From: Draconibacterium sp.
Lineage (GTDB): Bacteria; Bacteroidota; Bacteroidia; Bacteroidales; Prolixibacteraceae
NCBI GenBank assembly: GCA_015493625.1
Contig: WGCT01000235.1
Coordinates: 1 to 15,891, forward strand
Length of the DNA: 15,891 nucleotides
Direction: 5' to 3'
Below, in pieces: positions 13,594 through 15,891 of the stretch. How positions within the stretch are numbered: the stretch's first letter is position 1; each line of letters starts with the position of its first letter. A program made the position numbers and the translations under genes. Below the pieces are notes generated by a model. That model did no database searches. It had not been told where the DNA came from and worked only from the letters and a program-made list of their open reading frames with translations.

Positions 13594-15891
13594 TTATTCA
13601 TTGCTCATCGATGGCGGTGGAATTCCTACACCCCATTTTTTATTCGGAATTGAGTCCATATTAAACGTTAACGTTCCGCCTTCCATTAACTCTGCCCGGT
13701 TCATCCAGCAGTTCTCAATCTTCTTTCCATTAAACTGAACTTGTTGAATGTATCGGTTTTTAAAAGAGTTATTTTTTGTTTCGATTACCAGTTTCTTGTC
13801 AGGATTATTTTCGAGTTGAATGGTAACTTTTTCAAACTGCGGGCTGCCAAACAGAAAGGTTGGATTTGCCGAAGCGTGCCCCTGCACATCGAACAAACCG
13901 AGTGCATTCATAACATACCATGCACCAAGTTGTCCCTGGTCTTCATCTTGTCCAAAACCATATCCGTGCAGTGGTTCGGTTCCGTAAAATTCGTCGCAAA
14001 TAATACGCGACCAGTTTTGTGTCAACCAGGGTTTGCCCGAATAATTAAACAACCACGACTGGTGCAAGCAGGGCTGATTTCCCTGATTGTAAAGTTTTTG
14101 TAATCCCGAAAAACTGTCAATCTCTTTTCCGCCGCCAAAAACAGTTTTGCGGCTTTCGGTAAATGTTTTTTCGAGGCGCTCGTTAAATCTTTTTAAACCC
14201 AGTTTTTTAATTAAGCCGGCCGGGTCGTGCGGAACATACCAGGAGTACTGAAATGCATTTCCCTCCTGAAAACCTACCCAGGGTTTCATCGGGTCGAACT
14301 CTGCAATGAATTTTCCATCGGGTAATTTCGGGCGGATAAATTTTGTCTCCGGGTCGAATATATTTTTCCAATAATCAGCCTGTTTTCTTAATTTTTTGTA
14401 GTCGTTTTTTTTGCCTAAACTTTTTGCCATTTCCGCAACTGCATACGAGCTAAAAGCATATTCGAGCGTGTGCGATGCCCCGAAATTATAAACCCATCCG
14501 TTCGAAATGGTTGTGTCTTTATAGGGTACGTAGCCCAAATTTACAAACCAGTGCAGGTCGTATTTGCCATTTCCAAGATTGCGGCCGTGGTACTCTATTT
14601 CATTTTTTAATGCAGCTTTGTATCCGGTTTGCCAATCGAAATTACGGATGCCACAATTGTATGCCGATGCAAGTAACAGTCCCTGGAAATTGGTTTGTAC
14701 GCCGTTTGTGTAAGCTCCGGCAGCCTCGCCGTCGTGCAGCCACCCAGTCTCTTTATAAAAATCGATGTTCGACTGAATATACTCTGCAAAATAGTCGGGG
14801 TAAACCATCGCCCACAGTTGCGACAAGTTCCAAAATCCGCCCCAAATTCCGTCGGTATTGTAATGGTGGTATTTGGGAACTCCGTTTTTATCGAGCGGAA
14901 TTTGGCCGACACCTTTGCCATTTAGTTTATATGCACCGTTTACATCGCTGGCAATTCCGCGGCCAAGCAGTGCGTGATACAAACCGGTATAGAATTTTTT
15001 CAAGTCCTGTTTGCGGCCTCCTTCTGCCCGGATGCGCCCCAGCATATTGTTCCACTTTTTTGTGGCGGCGGCGTGTACTTCGTCAAAAGTTATCGCTTTG
15101 GCTTCGGTATCTAAATTTAACCGGGCATTTTTTATGCTGGTGTACGACAGCCCAACTTGCATCTCCACAACCTCGTTTTCGGTCGTTTTAAACTCAAGAA
15201 AAATACCGTTGTTTACCCCTTTTGTTGAATGAGTATTTTTGTGAATAATAGAATCGGTAAATGTGCCAACTGCGGTAGGTGTTTTGTTTAACCGCGCCAC
15301 AAAATACATTTTTACCCGGTTTCCGGGGTCGCAAAAAGTTACATACGACGGGTAAGTTTCAACAGAACCTTCCACTTCGTTTTTGTTTACCACTTCGGCA
15401 AAAGCTTCGGTAACGGTGCTGCTTTCGCCCTGTTTATGACCGATGTCGAAAATAATTCGTGCCTTTTCTGCTTTCGGAAAAGTGTAGCGATGAAATCCCA
15501 CCCGCTCGGTGGCAGTAATTTCCGCTTTAATAGTATAGTCCTTCAGCAAAACCGAATAGTAACCCGGCTCCGAATGTTCATCTTTTTTATCGAAACGCGA
15601 ACGGTAGCCGCTATCGGGATTCTCGCGTGTGCCGGGAACAGTTTGCAATTTTCCAACCGTTGGCATTACCACCACCCCTCCAATTTGAAACTCGTGAAAA
15701 TGGCCAAATCCTTCAATCGATGTTTGCCGTCCGTCGTAACCCACCGGGGCCCAACTTCCCATACTTCCTGCGGCATTTGTGTGTGGTGCCAGTTTTGCCA
15801 TTCCAAAAGGCAACGCTGCCGGAGTATAAAAAAACCAACGACCATGCACCGAGCCAATTTGCGGATCGACATATTGAACGGCGTTAAAAAC
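13594..15891 (-). CDS. GH92-type alpha-mannosidase, N-terminus off the window
   Basis: 765 residues are visible and the frame is open to the right edge; the signal peptide and first few residues are missing. GH92 enzymes are calcium-dependent, inverting exo-alpha-mannosidases. YVDPQIGSVHGR at visible residues 7-18 and T-P-A-A-L-P-F-G at 23-30 match the family's opening V-x-P-x-I-G-T...G-x-x-x-P-F-G. GFQEGNAFQYSWYVPHD (540-556) holds the catalytic acid Glu543, and Q-D-E-D-Q-G-Q (648-654) before A-W-Y-V-M-N-A-L-G corresponds to the family's base/calcium motif. A GTG at 15849 could be mistaken for a start, but the conserved residues upstream show that the true start is outside. The segment DGIWGGFWNLSQLW (347-360) replaces the more usual W-D-T-x-R region, so linkage preference may differ. 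It heads the visible gene cluster. Confidence 0.88.
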   Translation of the reverse strand, partial: VFNAVQYVDPQIGSVHGRWFFYTPAALPFGMAKLAPHTNAAGSMGSWAPVGYDGRQTSIEGFGHFHEFQIGGVVVMPTVGKLQTVPGTRENPDSGYRSRFDKKDEHSEPGYYSVLLKDYTIKAEITATERVGFHRYTFPKAEKARIIFDIGHKQGESSTVTEAFAEVVNKNEVEGSVETYPSYVTFCDPGNRVKMYFVARLNKTPTAVGTFTDSIIHKNTHSTKGVNNGIFLEFKTTENEVVEMQVGLSYTSIKNARLNLDTEAKAITFDEVHAAATKKWNNMLGRIRAEGGRKQDLKKFYTGLYHALLGRGIASDVNGAYKLNGKGVGQIPLDKNGVPKYHHYNTDGIWGGFWNLSQLWAMVYPDYFAEYIQSNIDFYKETGWLHDGEAAGAYTNGVQTNFQGLLLASAYNCGIRNFDWQTGYKAALKNEIEYHGRNLGNGKYDLHWFVNLGYVPYKDTTISNGWVYNFGASHTLEYAFSSYAVAEMAKSLGKKNDYKKLRKQADYWKNIFDPETKFIRPKLPDGKFIAEFDPMKPWVGFQEGNAFQYSWYVPHDPAGLIKKLGLKRFNERLEKTFTESRKTVFGGGKEIDSFSGLQKLYNQGNQPCLHQSWLFNYSGKPWLTQNWSRIICDEFYGTEPLHGYGFGQDEDQGQLGAWYVMNALGLFDVQGHASANPTFLFGSPQFEKVTIQLENNPDKKLVIETKNNSFKNRYIQQVQFNGKKIENCWMNRAELMEGGTLTFNMDSIPNKKWGVGIPPPSMSNE

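Noticed and set aside
14475..15191. 238-residue open frame on the + strand
   Set aside because: It lies wholly inside the GH92 gene on the opposite strand; its translation is rich in Arg/Cys and resembles no family. It is an antisense shadow.
15847..15849. GTG as the start of the GH92 protein
   Set aside because: Conserved GH92 residues (Y-V-D-P-Q-I-G) are encoded upstream to the window edge, and no signal peptide follows this GTG, so the gene is simply cut by the edge.
1..15891. CRISPR arrays, tRNA/rRNA genes, transposase genes, toxin-antitoxin or phage genes
   Set aside because: I looked for regularly spaced repeats, cloverleaf-like segments and such proteins on both strands and saw none; almost all of the window is occupied by the nine minus-strand genes.

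Overview
The window looks like a carbohydrate-utilisation locus from a member of the Bacteroidota. The DNA is A+T-rich, several secreted enzymes carry short lipoprotein signals (often LxxC followed by Ser/Asn and Lys), Shine-Dalgarno sites are weak or absent, and two leaders carry TAnnTTT[G/T]-type -7 boxes. A marine or sediment Marinilabiliales/Prolixibacteraceae-like bacterium is plausible, but that placement is only an impression. All nine genes lie on the minus strand, so transcription runs from the right edge to the left edge. No SusC/SusD pair, regulator, tRNA, rRNA, CRISPR array or transposase gene is present.

Right part (15891 to 9293): a GH92-type alpha-mannosidase (N-terminus off the window), a LacZ-architecture GH2 lipoprotein and an (alpha/alpha)6-barrel glycosidase lipoprotein. 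They are packed 11 and 18 nt apart, as in one transcript. A 238-nt spacer follows, holding two inverted repeats and copy 2 of a ~100-bp intergenic repeat.

Middle (9054 to 2299): a clan GH-A glycosidase lipoprotein of unclear family, then a class I mannose-6-phosphate isomerase only 3 nt downstream. After a 129-nt leader with a -7-like box and a CRP/FNR-type palindrome comes a 1120-residue GH38-type alpha-mannosidase with a cleavable signal peptide.

Left part (2228 to 1): ribokinase, copy 1 of the repeat, a lipoprotein nucleoside hydrolase, and the N-terminus of a DMT/GRP-type sugar permease. These three form a ribose-scavenging unit: release ribose from nucleosides outside the cytoplasm, import it, phosphorylate it.

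Taken together, the GH92, GH38, GH2 and GH-A enzymes with phosphomannose isomerase suggest stepwise removal of sugars from a mannose-rich glycan (N-glycan or alpha-mannan-like), with mannose entering glycolysis as fructose-6-phosphate. The substrate is inferred from families only. Points most worth checking: the duplicated intergenic repeat, which brackets exactly four genes and sits directly behind two unrelated stop codons; the CRP/FNR-like operator before the GH38 gene; the two glycosidases with no confident family; and the divergent active-site surroundings of the GH92 enzyme.
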